From contig JBBQTQ010000004.1 of NCBI GenBank assembly GCA_038213135.1, positions 1-49,501 on the forward strand: DNA of 49,501 nt. The letters are read 5' to 3'. The translations under genes were made by a program, and so were the position numbers. Each line of letters begins with the position of its first letter. Position 1 is the first letter of the stretch. The notes under the pieces were generated by a model, which did no database searches, was not told where the DNA came from, and saw nothing but the letters and a program-made list of their open reading frames with translations. The DNA comes from JBBQTQ01 sp038213135 (GTDB lineage Bacteria; Actinomycetota; Thermoleophilia; Gaiellales; Gaiellaceae). Of this stretch, positions 30,446 through 38,903 are shown in pieces.

Positions 30446-32661
30446 GGGTCGCGCTCCTGACCGAGATCCCGGCCCCGTACCGGATTCCGCTCTTCAACGC
30501 GCTCGCCGCGACGCCGGAGGTCGACCTCGAGGTGCTCTTCCTCGCCGAGCGCGATCCGAGGCGGCAGTACCCCGTCTACGCGCACGAGTTCCTCTTCGAG
30601 CGCCGCGTCCTCTTCGGGGCCGGAGTGCTCGCGCGTGGCCGCTGGGTCGTCATGAGCCGCGGCACGCGGGCTGAGCTCGACCGCTTCGATCCGGAGGTCG
30701 TGCTGCTCGGCGGCTGGAACCAGCCCGCGTTCTGGACCGGCCTGCGCTGGGCGCGTCGCCGTGGCCGGCCCGTCGTCCTCTGGGTGGAGAGCACCGCGCG
30801 CGACGAGCGCAGCGGCAACCCGCTACTCGAGCGCCTCAAGCGGCGCGCTGTCGCCGCCGCAGCCGGGTTCCTCGTCCCCGGTCGCGCGGCGCGCGAGTAC
30901 GTCGAGTCGCTCGGCGTCTCGCCGGAGCGGATCGTGATCGCGCCGAACGCCGTCGACCTCTCGATCTTCAGCGTCGACGTCGACCGCCGCGATCGGAACG
31001 GCTGCACCTTCCTCTACGTCGGCCGCTTCTCGTCCGAGAAGGGTGTCGACGTGCTGCTTCGCGCCTTCCGCGACGTGCCCGGCCGCCTGCTGCTCGCCGG
31101 CAGCGGGCCGCAGGAGGACGAGCTGCGCCGCCTCGCCGACGGCCGAGTCGAGTGGCTTGGCCACGTCGCCCGGGAGAAGCTGCCTACCCTCTACGGGCAG
31201 GCCGACTGCCTCGTCCTGCCCTCGCGCTCGGAGGCGTGGGGCATGGTCCTGAACGAGGCCGCGGCGGCAGGGCTGCCGCTCGTGGCAACCGAGGCGGCCG
31301 GCGGCGGCTACGACCTGATCGACGACGGCGTCAACGGCTACCGCGTTCCCGTCGACGACGAGGCCGCGCTCGCGGAGGCCCTCCGGAAAGTTGCGGCCGA
31401 TCGCGAGTGGCGCCTTCGCGGCGGCGAGCGTTCCCGCCAGCTGACGGCCGGTTACACCGGCGAGGCCTGGGCCGAGGCCGTCGTCCAGCTCGTGCGCAGG
31501 CATGCGCTGCCGGCGGCGGTGCCGGTTGTGAAGCCGATTGTCCCGCTGCCGCGCGCAAAGCCGACCCGGATCGCGCTCCTGACCGAGATTCCGGCGCCGT
31601 ACCGGATCCCGCTCTTCAACGCCCTCGGCACTAGGGACGGCGTCGAGCTGCGCGTGCTCTTCCTTGCCGAGCGCGACCCGCGCCGCCAGTATCCGGTCTA
31701 CGAGCACGAGTTCCTGTTCGACCGCCGCGTGCTCTCGGGAATGGGCGCGCTCGCGCGCGGGCGCTGGGTCGTGCTGAGCCGCGGCACCCACCGGGAGCTC
31801 AACCGTTTCGACCCGGACGTGGTGCTCCTCGGCGGCTGGAACCAGCCCGCCTTCTGGACGGGCCTGCGCTGGGCGCGTCACCGGCGGCGGCCCGTCGTCC
31901 TCTGGGTAGAGAGCACGCTCCACGACGAGCGCAGCGGCTCGCTCGTACTCGAACGCCTGAAGCGGCGCGCGGTCGCCTCCGCCGCGGGCTTCCTCGTGCC
32001 CGGACGCGCGGCGCGCGAGTACGTCGAGTCGCTGGGCGTCTCGCGCGACCGGATCGTGATCGCGCCGAACGCCGTCGACCTCTCGATCTTCAGCGTCGAG
32101 CCCGACCGACACGACCGGTCGGAGTGCACGTTCCTCTACGTCGGCCGATTGTCTCCGGAAAAGGGCCTGGACGTGCTCCTGCGAGCCTTCAAGAGCGTTC
32201 CAGGCCGCCTGCTGATGGCCGGCAGCGGCTCGCAGGAGGAGGAGCTGCGCCGACTCGCCGATGATCGCGTCGAGTGGCTCGGGCAGGTGGCGCGCGAGGA
32301 CCTGCCCGGGCTCTATGCCCAGGCCGACTGCTTCGTCCTCCCGTCGCGCTCGGAGCCATGGGGGATGGTGCTGAACGAGGCTGCGGCCGCCGGCCTGCCG
32401 CTCGTGGCGACCGACGCCGTCGGCGGCGGCTACGACCTGATCGAGAACGGCGTCAACGGCTACCGCGTGCCGGCCGAGAACGGCGAGGCGCTGGCGGAGG
32501 CCCTGCGCAAAATCGCAGCGGATCCCGAGTGGCGGCTTCGCGCAGGGGCGCGCTCCCGCGAGCTCACCTCCGGCTACACCGGCGGCGCGTGGGCGGAAGG
32601 CGTCCTCGATCTCGCCGAGTCGCTCGCCGACGGGCCGCGGCAGATCTCCGAAGCCGCGTGA
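30442..32661 (+). CDS. Double-headed glycosyltransferase: two tandem GT4 domains in one chain
   Basis: 739 residues from a GTG overlapping the GT2 stop. Two full GT4 domains lie in one frame: residues 1-352 and about 375-727, joined by a linker rich in Pro, Val and Ala. They match at about four residues in five (67 differences in 352 by my count). Both begin with ALLTEIPAPYRIPLFNAL, share LGGWNQPAFWTGLRWAR and IAPNAVDLSIFSV, and keep the donor EX7E motif in SRSEAWGMVLNE or SRSEPWGMVLNE. Both active sites therefore look usable. It may add two sugars in succession. The usual GT4 length is 350-400 residues. Confidence 0.92.
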   Translation: MRVALLTEIPAPYRIPLFNALAATPEVDLEVLFLAERDPRRQYPVYAHEFLFERRVLFGAGVLARGRWVVMSRGTRAELDRFDPEVVLLGGWNQPAFWTGLRWARRRGRPVVLWVESTARDERSGNPLLERLKRRAVAAAAGFLVPGRAAREYVESLGVSPERIVIAPNAVDLSIFSVDVDRRDRNGCTFLYVGRFSSEKGVDVLLRAFRDVPGRLLLAGSGPQEDELRRLADGRVEWLGHVAREKLPTLYGQADCLVLPSRSEAWGMVLNEAAAAGLPLVATEAAGGGYDLIDDGVNGYRVPVDDEAALAEALRKVAADREWRLRGGERSRQLTAGYTGEAWAEAVVQLVRRHALPAAVPVVKPIVPLPRAKPTRIALLTEIPAPYRIPLFNALGTRDGVELRVLFLAERDPRRQYPVYEHEFLFDRRVLSGMGALARGRWVVLSRGTHRELNRFDPDVVLLGGWNQPAFWTGLRWARHRRRPVVLWVESTLHDERSGSLVLERLKRRAVASAAGFLVPGRAAREYVESLGVSRDRIVIAPNAVDLSIFSVEPDRHDRSECTFLYVGRLSPEKGLDVLLRAFKSVPGRLLMAGSGSQEEELRRLADDRVEWLGQVAREDLPGLYAQADCFVLPSRSEPWGMVLNEAAAAGLPLVATDAVGGGYDLIENGVNGYRVPAENGEALAEALRKIAADPEWRLRAGARSRELTSGYTGGAWAEGVLDLAESLADGPRQISEAA
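30445..31500 (+). repeat. Internal direct repeat unit 1 of the GT4-GT4 gene (unit 2 at 31567-32622)
   Basis: Codon 2 of the gene matches codon 376, a spacing of 1122 bases, and the match runs about 1056 bases. Unit 2 is 31567-32622; the 66-base interval encodes the linker. The DNA is visibly conserved, for example the shared stretch around 30887-30960 and 32009-32082. Tandem duplication of a GT4 gene with loss of the intervening stop and start explains it. Confidence 0.85.
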
Positions 32662-33488
32662 CGTCCCGCGAGCTGCCCGTCCAAGTCCTCCGGCCGCGGA
32701 CCGGCTTTGCCCGGCTCGGGCTAAGGGAGCTCTGGACGTACCGCGAGCTGCTCGGGTTCATGACGTGGCGGATCATCCTCGTGCGCTACAAGCAGACGCT
32801 TCTCGGGGTCGCCTGGGCTGGGCTCCAGCCGCTGCTGCTCATGGTCGTGCTCAGTCTCTTCTTCGGCTCTTTCGCGAAGAAGGCCGGCGTGCCGGGACCG
32901 ATCTTCTTCTTCGCCGGCCTCGTCCCGTGGACGTTCTTTGCGAACTCCATCACCCAGTCCTCGAACAGCCTCGTCGGTAATGCCAACCTGATCTCGAAGG
33001 TGTACTTCCCAAGGCTCGCGGCCCCGATCTCAGCCGTGCTCGCGACCCTCGTCGACTTCGTGATCGCCTTCGCGATCCTCGTCGGGATGATGGGCTGGTA
33101 CGGCATCGCCCCGCGCTGGGCGGCGCTGCCGGTGATCCCGGCGCTGGCGCTGCTCACGTTTGTCACCGCGCTCGGCGTCGGGCTCTGGCTGTCCGCCCTC
33201 AACGTCGCCTACCGAGACGTCCAGTACGTCGTCCCGTTCCTCGTCCAGCTCGGCCTCTTCGCGAGCGGCGTCGCCTTCGCGCCGCAGACGATCTCCGAGC
33301 CCTGGCGCACGCTGCTCGGGATCAATCCGATGACCGGCGTGATCGAAGGCTTCCGGTGGGCACTCCTCGGCACCCACGCCCGGATCGGTCCGATGCTCGG
33401 CGTCTCGATCGGCGTGAGCGTGCTGCTGCTCGTCTCCGGGATCGTCTACTTCCGCCAGATGGAGCGGACGTTCGCCGATGTCGTCTAA
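32658..33488 (+). CDS. ABC-2 type polysaccharide exporter permease (Wzm-like), exporter 1
   Basis: 276 residues from the GTG at 32658, overlapping the GT4-GT4 stop as GTGA; earlier in-frame sequence lies inside that gene. LWTYRELLGFMTWRIILVRYKQTLLGVAWA is the amphipathic interfacial region of Wzm/TagG proteins. Six helices follow, including AGLVPWTFFANSITQSSNSL, KVYFPRLAAPISAVLATLVD and GLWLSALNVAYRDVQYVVPF, then INPMTGVIEGFRWALLG. It forms the membrane channel of a glycan exporter with the next gene, with which it overlaps by 11 bases. Confidence 0.93.
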   Translation: MTSRELPVQVLRPRTGFARLGLRELWTYRELLGFMTWRIILVRYKQTLLGVAWAGLQPLLLMVVLSLFFGSFAKKAGVPGPIFFFAGLVPWTFFANSITQSSNSLVGNANLISKVYFPRLAAPISAVLATLVDFVIAFAILVGMMGWYGIAPRWAALPVIPALALLTFVTALGVGLWLSALNVAYRDVQYVVPFLVQLGLFASGVAFAPQTISEPWRTLLGINPMTGVIEGFRWALLGTHARIGPMLGVSIGVSVLLLVSGIVYFRQMERTFADVV

Positions 33489-34791
33489 CGGCACGTCCGC
33501 GATCTCCGTCCGCGGTCTCGGCAAGCAGTACCGGATCGGCGGCCAGATGCCAGCATTCCCGACTCTGCGCGACGCGGTTGCGCGCCGGCTCCGCGGCCGC
33601 CGCCGCGAGTCGAGCCGCCGCGAGCTGATCTGGGCTCTGCGCGAGGTCAGCTTCGACGTCCAGCCCGGCGAGGCGCTCGGGATCATCGGCGCCAACGGTG
33701 CGGGTAAAACGACGCTCCTGAAGATCCTCTCGCGCATCACCGATCCGAGTACCGGCGAGGCGATCGTCCGCGGCCGAGCCGGCTCGCTGCTCGAGGTCGG
33801 CACGGGCTTCCACCCGGAGCTCACGGGCCGCGAGAACATCTACCTCAACGGCGCCATCCTGGGCATGCGCCGCCACGAGATCAACAGCAAGTTCGAGGAG
33901 ATCGTCTCCTTCGCGGGCGTCGAGCGCTTCATCGACACACCGGTAAAGCGCTACTCAAGCGGGATGTACGTCCGGCTCGCCTTCGCGGTCGCTGCGCACC
34001 TCGACGCGGACATCCTGCTCGTCGACGAGGTGCTCTCCGTCGGCGACTTCGGCTTCCAGCGCCGAAGCCTCGGCAAGATGCAGGAGCAGACGCAGTCCGA
34101 GGGCAGGACGGTGCTCTTCGTCAGCCACAACCTCGGCGCGATCAAGACGCTGACGACCCGCTGCCTCTGGCTCGAGCAGGGGCACGTCCGCGGGCTCGGC
34201 CCGACCGAGGAGGTCTTCCGCGACTACGTGCTCTCGCATGCGGCCTCGGGAGGTGGCACGACCGACCTCACGGACCTGAGTGTCGGCCGGGCACGCAAGG
34301 CGCTCGCGCACACGCTCAGCTTCGCCCGGATGGAGCTCCTCGACGGCCGGGGCAGCATCGCCGAAACCCACCTCGAGGGCGAGATCCTCACGATTCGCTT
34401 CCTGATCCGGGCGCATTCCCCGCTCGGCGGGCGTCAGCTCCAGATCCGGTGCCGGGTCTCGACGGTCGACGGGATCCTGCTCTTCTCGGCGGTCTCGGAC
34501 CCGCAGCCGATCGACATCGCGCCTGGCCTGTACGAGACAAGCGTGACGCTCGACCCGAACCCGCTCGCAGCGGGGACGTACTCGATCGGCCTCTACATGC
34601 TGACGATGGGCGACGAGACGGTCGACCTAGGCCAGGATCTGTTGCCGTCGGCGGCGACCTTCCGGATCGAGGCGAATCCGACGACCGAGACATACATGGG
34701 CGAACAGGCGGGCCTTGTCCGGGTCGAGGGGCAGTGGGGAACGCTCGCACCGGCGAACCCGCTCGAGATCCTCGCCGCCCCGCCCCGGTGA
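33478..34791 (+). CDS. ABC-type polysaccharide exporter ATPase with C-terminal glycan-binding domain (Wzt-like), exporter 1
   Basis: 437 residues. The ATPase domain has Walker A GANGAGKTTLLKIL, the Q-loop region LLEVGTGFHPELTGRENIYL, signature YSSGMYVRLAFA, Walker B ADILLVDEVLSVGD and the switch His in LFVSHNLGAI. From about residue 265 to the end is an extra beta-rich domain (IRFLIRAHSPLGGRQLQIRC, ...SIGLYMLTMGDE) of the Wzt C-terminal type, which recognises the capped end of the exported polymer. The start overlaps the permease stop. Exporter 2 (44721-46862) is a paralogue whose C-terminal domain differs. Confidence 0.93.
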   Translation: MSSNGTSAISVRGLGKQYRIGGQMPAFPTLRDAVARRLRGRRRESSRRELIWALREVSFDVQPGEALGIIGANGAGKTTLLKILSRITDPSTGEAIVRGRAGSLLEVGTGFHPELTGRENIYLNGAILGMRRHEINSKFEEIVSFAGVERFIDTPVKRYSSGMYVRLAFAVAAHLDADILLVDEVLSVGDFGFQRRSLGKMQEQTQSEGRTVLFVSHNLGAIKTLTTRCLWLEQGHVRGLGPTEEVFRDYVLSHAASGGGTTDLTDLSVGRARKALAHTLSFARMELLDGRGSIAETHLEGEILTIRFLIRAHSPLGGRQLQIRCRVSTVDGILLFSAVSDPQPIDIAPGLYETSVTLDPNPLAAGTYSIGLYMLTMGDETVDLGQDLLPSAATFRIEANPTTETYMGEQAGLVRVEGQWGTLAPANPLEILAAPPR

Positions 34792-35537
34792 CCACAACCG
34801 TCGGCAAGAAGCTCACGACCCTGCGGAGCGATCCGGCCGGCGCGCTCACGAGCAACGTGCGGCGTCTCGCCCACGAGCTCGGCCTGCCCGCCGCGAGGCG
34901 ACGAGTCGCCCAGCGCCGAGCGCTGCGCCGGCTGGAGCAGCTGGGCGTGGCCGGCCCCCTCGCCGCCTTCGTCGCGAAGCGGCCTGCCGAGGCGATCCCG
35001 CCGGACTACGTCGACCTGCTACGGCTCTACGAGCTGGTGGTTGCGAGACGGCCGCGGGAACTCCTCGAGTTCGGCAGCGGCTGCTCGACACTCGTTCTCG
35101 CGCTCGCCGCGCGGCGGGCGTGGGCCCGCGCAGCCACGTCGGGCCGTTTCGTCTCGATCGAAAGCGACCCCGAATGGGCGGAGTTGAACCGGGCCGCGCT
35201 GCCGCCCGAACTCGCGCAACTCTGCACGATCGAGTACAGCCCCGTGGTCGAGGCCGAGCTTGGAGGCGTCGGCGCCTGGCGGCACGAACGATTGCCCGCC
35301 GGTAGCCCCGACTTCGTGTACCTCGACGGCCCCGCGCTGACGGACGAGCGGCCCTTCAGCCTCGACCTGCTGGAGCTCGAACCCTCCTTCGCGGAGGGCT
35401 TCGTGCTGGTCGTCGACGGCCGGCCGGCGAACGCGCATGTACTGGCGACCCAATTCAAACGCCGCTATCGAATTCAGCAGCGCCGCAACCCGCTGGCGTA
35501 CGTCTTTGAGCTCGAGCCTGGCGGGCGCGAGAGCTAG
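34788..35537 (+). CDS. SAM-dependent methyltransferase-like protein
   Basis: 249 residues from the GTG at 34788, overlapping the Wzt-like stop as GTGA. An Arg-rich helical N-terminus of about 70 residues precedes LYELVVARRPRELLEFGSGCSTLVLALA, which resembles motif I of class I methyltransferases (FGSGCST). FVSIESDPEWAELNRAAL has the acidic residue, and SPDFVYLDGPALTDERPFSL resembles the catalytic strand. It may cap or modify the polymer next to the exporter. The stop codon TAG lies in the left end of the palindromic element, so the C-terminus may have been altered by that insertion. Confidence 0.75.
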   Translation: MTTTVGKKLTTLRSDPAGALTSNVRRLAHELGLPAARRRVAQRRALRRLEQLGVAGPLAAFVAKRPAEAIPPDYVDLLRLYELVVARRPRELLEFGSGCSTLVLALAARRAWARAATSGRFVSIESDPEWAELNRAALPPELAQLCTIEYSPVVEAELGGVGAWRHERLPAGSPDFVYLDGPALTDERPFSLDLLELEPSFAEGFVLVVDGRPANAHVLATQFKRRYRIQQRRNPLAYVFELEPGGRES

Positions 35538-35698
35538 TGGTCTCTCCGGTGAATACGGTGCCGCTTCCGGCACGCGAAAAGCAAGCCGGGCAAGGACGCA
35601 GGGAGCCCCGATATGCGGGCATATCGGGGCGACCGAGGACGCCGCACGGCGCCGCTTTGCAGCCGCCGGAGCGGTGCTGTATTTGCCGGAGCGACCAC
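35537..35698. repeat. 162-bp nearly palindromic MITE-like element flanked by TA
   Basis: The segment is symmetric about 35617.5. The outer arms start GTGGTC(T/G)CTCCGG and continue with AATAC and CCGCT blocks, about 80% matched over the first 35 bases. The middle matches less well, and the apex is perfect: GCCCCGATATGC (35605-35616), loop GG, and its complement (35619-35630). TA dinucleotides at 35535-35536 and 35699-35700 flank it, like a Tc1/mariner/IS630-type insertion. No frame inside encodes a transposase. The stop codons of both convergent neighbours lie at its two edges. As RNA it would be a long hairpin, so it may also terminate both transcripts. Confidence 0.7.
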
Positions 35699-36846
35699 TA
35701 GTACGACATTCGCTTGGCGATCGACAACTCGACTCGAGCCAAGATGTCCGCGATCCGCGTGCCCGCATTGCCGTCGCCGTAGATCGCGGTTCGCTCGTGC
35801 GGCCCGTGCTCGAGCTGGCGCGACACCGCGGAGCCGATCTCGGCGCGGTCGTAACCGACGTCGATCACGTTCGGGCCGCGCTGCCGCCCTCGTTGCCTCG
35901 TCCCAACGTTGACGACCGGCGTTCCCAGGAAGGAGCCCTCGCGGATGCCCGAGCTCGAGTTGCCGATCAGGCACGCGGTCTTGCTCATCAACCGCAAGTA
36001 GTGGGTCGTCGGCAGATTCTTGAAGAAGTGCAGCTTTGCGTCATCTTGGTGTTCCCGGAAGGAGCGGATGCCGTCGGCGACGTCGTCTGCGCCAGCGTCG
36101 GCGTTCGGCCAGAAGACGACTGCGGGCAGATCGAGCTCGCGCACGGCCATCAGCGTCTCGGTGACCTGGCGTCCGCCCGCGCCGTACTCGGGCGTGACTG
36201 GGTGTTGCGAAACCATCAGGAACGGGTTGTCGAGGTCAAACGTCCCCCCTACGCCCTCCGCGAAGAGCCCCTCGAGGCCACTCTCGGGCTCGGCGAGCAT
36301 CTCCTCGACCAGGTCCATTCGTGGGCAGCCCACCATGTGCACGGTCTCGGGGTCTTCGCCCATCCGGATGATCCGCTCGGCGGCTTCGCCACAAGCGGGG
36401 AAGTGGATGTTCGCCAGCTTCGTGACCGCATGGCGAACGTACTCGTCGATGTTTCCCGAAACCTCGCCGCCTTGCGTATGCGCGAGTGGGATGTTCATGT
36501 AGGTCGCCGCGAGCGCGGTCGCCATCGTCTCGAAGCGGTCTGCGACCGTGATCACGACGTCCGGCTGGAGGCGCGCGAACGCCGTCGGCAGCTCGAGCAG
36601 CCCGAGGCCCGTCGACTTCGCCATCGTGCTCGGGGTCTCGCCCTCGATCAGCATGAACACGCGCTCGTCGGATTCGAACCCGTCCGCCTGGATCAGGTCG
36701 AGGACCGTCCCGTAGCGGTCGAGCAGCGCAGAGGCGGCGACCACGAGCTGGAGATCGAGTTGCGGATGGCTCTCGATCGACCGCAGCGCCGATTTGATGC
36801 TTGCGTAGTTGGCGCGCGAGCCGACGACCACGCAGACCTTGCGCAT
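35698..36846 (-). CDS. neuC: UDP-N-acetylglucosamine 2-epimerase, hydrolysing (NeuC/LegG family)
   Basis: 382 residues from the ATG at 36846; open frame further upstream lies antisense inside or beyond the NeuB-like gene and is not used. RKVCVVVGSRANYASIKSAL, LQLVVAASALLDRYG, DVVITVADRFETMATALAA, PLAHTQGGEVSGNIDEYVRH, and GCPRMDL, with NSSSGIREGSFLGTPVVNVG in the UDP-binding domain, are diagnostic of NeuC/LegG. The family converts UDP-GlcNAc (or a diacetamido analogue) to the 2-epimer plus UDP, the first committed step to sialic or legionaminic acid. The start shares one base with the NeuB-like stop (TGATG). Confidence 0.9.
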   Translation of the reverse strand: MRKVCVVVGSRANYASIKSALRSIESHPQLDLQLVVAASALLDRYGTVLDLIQADGFESDERVFMLIEGETPSTMAKSTGLGLLELPTAFARLQPDVVITVADRFETMATALAATYMNIPLAHTQGGEVSGNIDEYVRHAVTKLANIHFPACGEAAERIIRMGEDPETVHMVGCPRMDLVEEMLAEPESGLEGLFAEGVGGTFDLDNPFLMVSQHPVTPEYGAGGRQVTETLMAVRELDLPAVVFWPNADAGADDVADGIRSFREHQDDAKLHFFKNLPTTHYLRLMSKTACLIGNSSSGIREGSFLGTPVVNVGTRQRGRQRGPNVIDVGYDRAEIGSAVSRQLEHGPHERTAIYGDGNAGTRIADILARVELSIAKRMSY

Positions 36847-37880
36847 CAGCCGCTTTCCCAGACGAGGTCCAGCTCGCTGAGCAGCTCGTCGGCGGCGATA
36901 TCCCGCGAAGCGCGCTTCCCGACGAGTTCGGGTAGGCGCACCGCCGGGTTGCCCGTCCCGGGCTTCTTCACGGCGAGGTCTTCGGCGCGGATCGAGGCGC
37001 CGGCAGCGATCGGCGAGATCGCAACGACGCTCTTCTCGAAGACCTGCTTCGTCTCCTGGAGCTGCGAGAGGTCGTTCTTGTCGACCGGCGACGCAAGCAG
37101 CTGCTCGATCTCGCGAATCCCCTCGACGAGCCGGCGGAGATCCTTCGGCTCGGCGGCGAACGGCGCGTCCGAGCCGTACATCTTGCGGCTGAGCGTGAAG
37201 TGCTTCTCGATCACCTTCGCGCCGAGGGCGACCGCGGCGTACGCGGCGTGGGGCCCGACCGTGTGATCGGAGAGCCCGACTTCGAGTCCGTAGCGCTCCC
37301 TGAGCTCCGCCAGCATGTTCAGGCCGACGCGCTCCGGCGGGCACGGATAGGCCGACGTGCACTGGAGAACGGAGACGCCGGCACCGGCCTCGCGGGCGAC
37401 GGCGACAGCCGCATCCAGCTCCGGAAGGGAGCTCATCCCGGACGAGAGGAGCAACGGCCGCCCCGTTTCCGCCGCCCTGCGAACGAGCTCGAGGTTCGTC
37501 AGCTCGCCCGAGGGAAGCTTGTGCCGGCGGACGCCGATTCGCTCGAGCCGATCGAGCGCCTCGAGCGAGAACGGCGAGCACATGAACTCGACCTCGGCCG
37601 CGTCGCAGGCGTCCTTCAGCCTCGCCCACTGGTCGTCACTGAAGGCGGTGCGGCCGAAGTAGTCCCAGCGGGACTCAGCGGTGAAGTGAGGCGGCGCCGG
37701 TGCGTTCCGGATCATCTCTGTCGAAGGGTCGTGGAGCTGGTACTTGACCGCGTCCGCGCCCGCCTCGGCCGCAGCTTCGGCCATCCGGATGGCGTTGCCG
37801 AGGCTGCCGTCGTGGAGCAGACCCGCCTCCGCGATGATCAAGGTGCCCACGGCGTCGATCGTAGCGACAGGCCGCGTCAC
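36846..37880 (-). CDS. neuB: N-acylneuraminate/nonulosonate synthase (NeuB-like) with SAF domain
   Basis: 344 residues from a GTG (GTG at 37850 is an alternative). TLIIAEAGLLHDGSLGNAIRMAE is a variant of the family IAEIGxNHxG start. The TIM barrel carries the metal ligands His206 (GLSDHTVG) and His227 (VIEKHFTLSRKMYG-DAPFA), and CTSAYPCPPERVGLNML is typical. The C-terminal SAF domain (ISPIAAGASIRAEDLAVKKPG) is present. The enzyme condenses a 2-epimer sugar with phosphoenolpyruvate to form a nine-carbon sugar. Here LLHDGS replaces the usual GVNHNGS, so the sugar may differ. It is head-to-head with the hydroxyacid dehydrogenase gene. Confidence 0.92.
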   Translation of the reverse strand: MTRPVATIDAVGTLIIAEAGLLHDGSLGNAIRMAEAAAEAGADAVKYQLHDPSTEMIRNAPAPPHFTAESRWDYFGRTAFSDDQWARLKDACDAAEVEFMCSPFSLEALDRLERIGVRRHKLPSGELTNLELVRRAAETGRPLLLSSGMSSLPELDAAVAVAREAGAGVSVLQCTSAYPCPPERVGLNMLAELRERYGLEVGLSDHTVGPHAAYAAVALGAKVIEKHFTLSRKMYGSDAPFAAEPKDLRRLVEGIREIEQLLASPVDKNDLSQLQETKQVFEKSVVAISPIAAGASIRAEDLAVKKPGTGNPAVRLPELVGKRASRDIAADELLSELDLVWESG

Positions 37881-37934
37881 CTCGAGGCGAGGAAGCTAGG
37901 CTGCTAAGCGCTTGCCGAGCCGCTTCGGAACCAG
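37881..37934. promoter_or_regulatory. Short divergent gap, probably holding two promoters
   Basis: Only 54 bases separate the NeuB-like start (minus) and the hydroxyacid dehydrogenase start (plus). TAGGCT and TAAGCG on the plus strand and TAGCTT on the minus strand (5'-TAGCTTCC) are candidate -10 boxes. No -35 or operator stands out. The arrangement implies co-regulation of the two nonulosonate operons. Confidence 0.35.
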
Positions 37935-38903
37935 ATGAGCGACAGCGTCGACGGCGCCCGGCCGGTGCTCGTCTACTGGGGCCCGGAGGAGGGCGCGGAG
38001 GTCGTGAGGGAGGTTGCCGGCCGCGAGCTCGACGTGCGCGTGACCGCTGCGGAGAGAGACGCGGTCGCCGAAGCGCTCCGGGGCGCGGCCGCTTTTCTCG
38101 ATGCCTCGATGAAGGTGCGGCTGGACGCGCCGATGCTCGCGGCAGCCCCGCACCTGCGCCTGGCGGCGACGGCGACCACCGGTTCCGACCACATCGACCA
38201 CGCAGTCCTCACGGAGCGTGGAATCCCACTGCTGACCCTCCGCGGGCAGAGCGACCTGCTGCGAGTGTTGACGCCTGCGGCCGTGCACTCTTGGCTGCTG
38301 CTGCTTGGGTGTGCGCGGCGGCTCGCGGGGGCGCGCGAGCACGTGCTCGCCGGCGGCTGGGATCGCACACAGTTCCCGGGGCTGATGCTGCGGGGCCGCA
38401 CGCTTGGCATCGTCGGCTGCGGCCGGATCGGCAGCTGGATGGCGCGGTACGCAGGCGCCTTCGGGATGGCCTGCCTAGGCTACGACCCCCACCTCGCCGA
38501 CTTCCCCGAGTCGATCAGGCCCGCGCAGCTGGACGAGCTCCTGTCGAGCTCCGATGCCGTCACCGTCCACGTCCACCTCACCGACGAGACGCGGGGCCTC
38601 CTCGGACGTGAGCAGATCGAGCGGCTGAAGCGCGGTTGCATCCTCGTCAACACCTCGCGGGGGGAGGTCGTCGACGAGCGCGCGCTGCTCGACGCGCTGC
38701 GAAGCGGCCGGCTGGGCGCGGCAGGCCTCGACGTGCTGGCCGGCGAGCCGGAGATCGATGATCATCCGCTCCGCGGCTACGCCCTGGAGCACGACAACCT
38801 TCTGATCACGCCGCACATCGGCGGCTACAGTCCCGACGCAGTCCGGACGGTCGTCCGCTTCAGCGCGGAGCGGATCCTCGATCACCTCGGTCTGCCGCGG
38901 TGA
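37935..38903 (+). CDS. D-isomer-specific 2-hydroxyacid dehydrogenase
   Basis: 322 residues. The NAD domain has TLGIVGCGRIGSWMARYAGAF (GxGxxG). The catalytic trio of the family is present: Arg in LVNTSRGEVVDERALLDAL, Glu in VLAGEPEIDDHPL, His in LLITPHIGGYSPDAVRTV. The N-terminal substrate domain is less conserved. The family reduces 2-keto acids or oxidises 2-hydroxy acids (phosphoglycerate, lactate, formate). Its place between NeuB- and NeuA-like genes is unusual, and its substrate is likely an acid used or made in this pathway. The stop overlaps the ThDP enzyme start (GTGA). Confidence 0.92.
   Translation: MSDSVDGARPVLVYWGPEEGAEVVREVAGRELDVRVTAAERDAVAEALRGAAAFLDASMKVRLDAPMLAAAPHLRLAATATTGSDHIDHAVLTERGIPLLTLRGQSDLLRVLTPAAVHSWLLLLGCARRLAGAREHVLAGGWDRTQFPGLMLRGRTLGIVGCGRIGSWMARYAGAFGMACLGYDPHLADFPESIRPAQLDELLSSSDAVTVHVHLTDETRGLLGREQIERLKRGCILVNTSRGEVVDERALLDALRSGRLGAAGLDVLAGEPEIDDHPLRGYALEHDNLLITPHIGGYSPDAVRTVVRFSAERILDHLGLPR

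Noticed and set aside
35537..35698. Simple intrinsic terminator
   Set aside because: The symmetry extends over 162 bases with TA flanks and no T-run follows, so a mobile-element origin is the better primary reading. A terminator role is still possible.
36847..37629. Possible N-terminal extension of the NeuC-like protein
   Set aside because: It lies wholly within the NeuB-like gene on the same strand in another frame. The ATG at 36846 gives the standard NeuC start.
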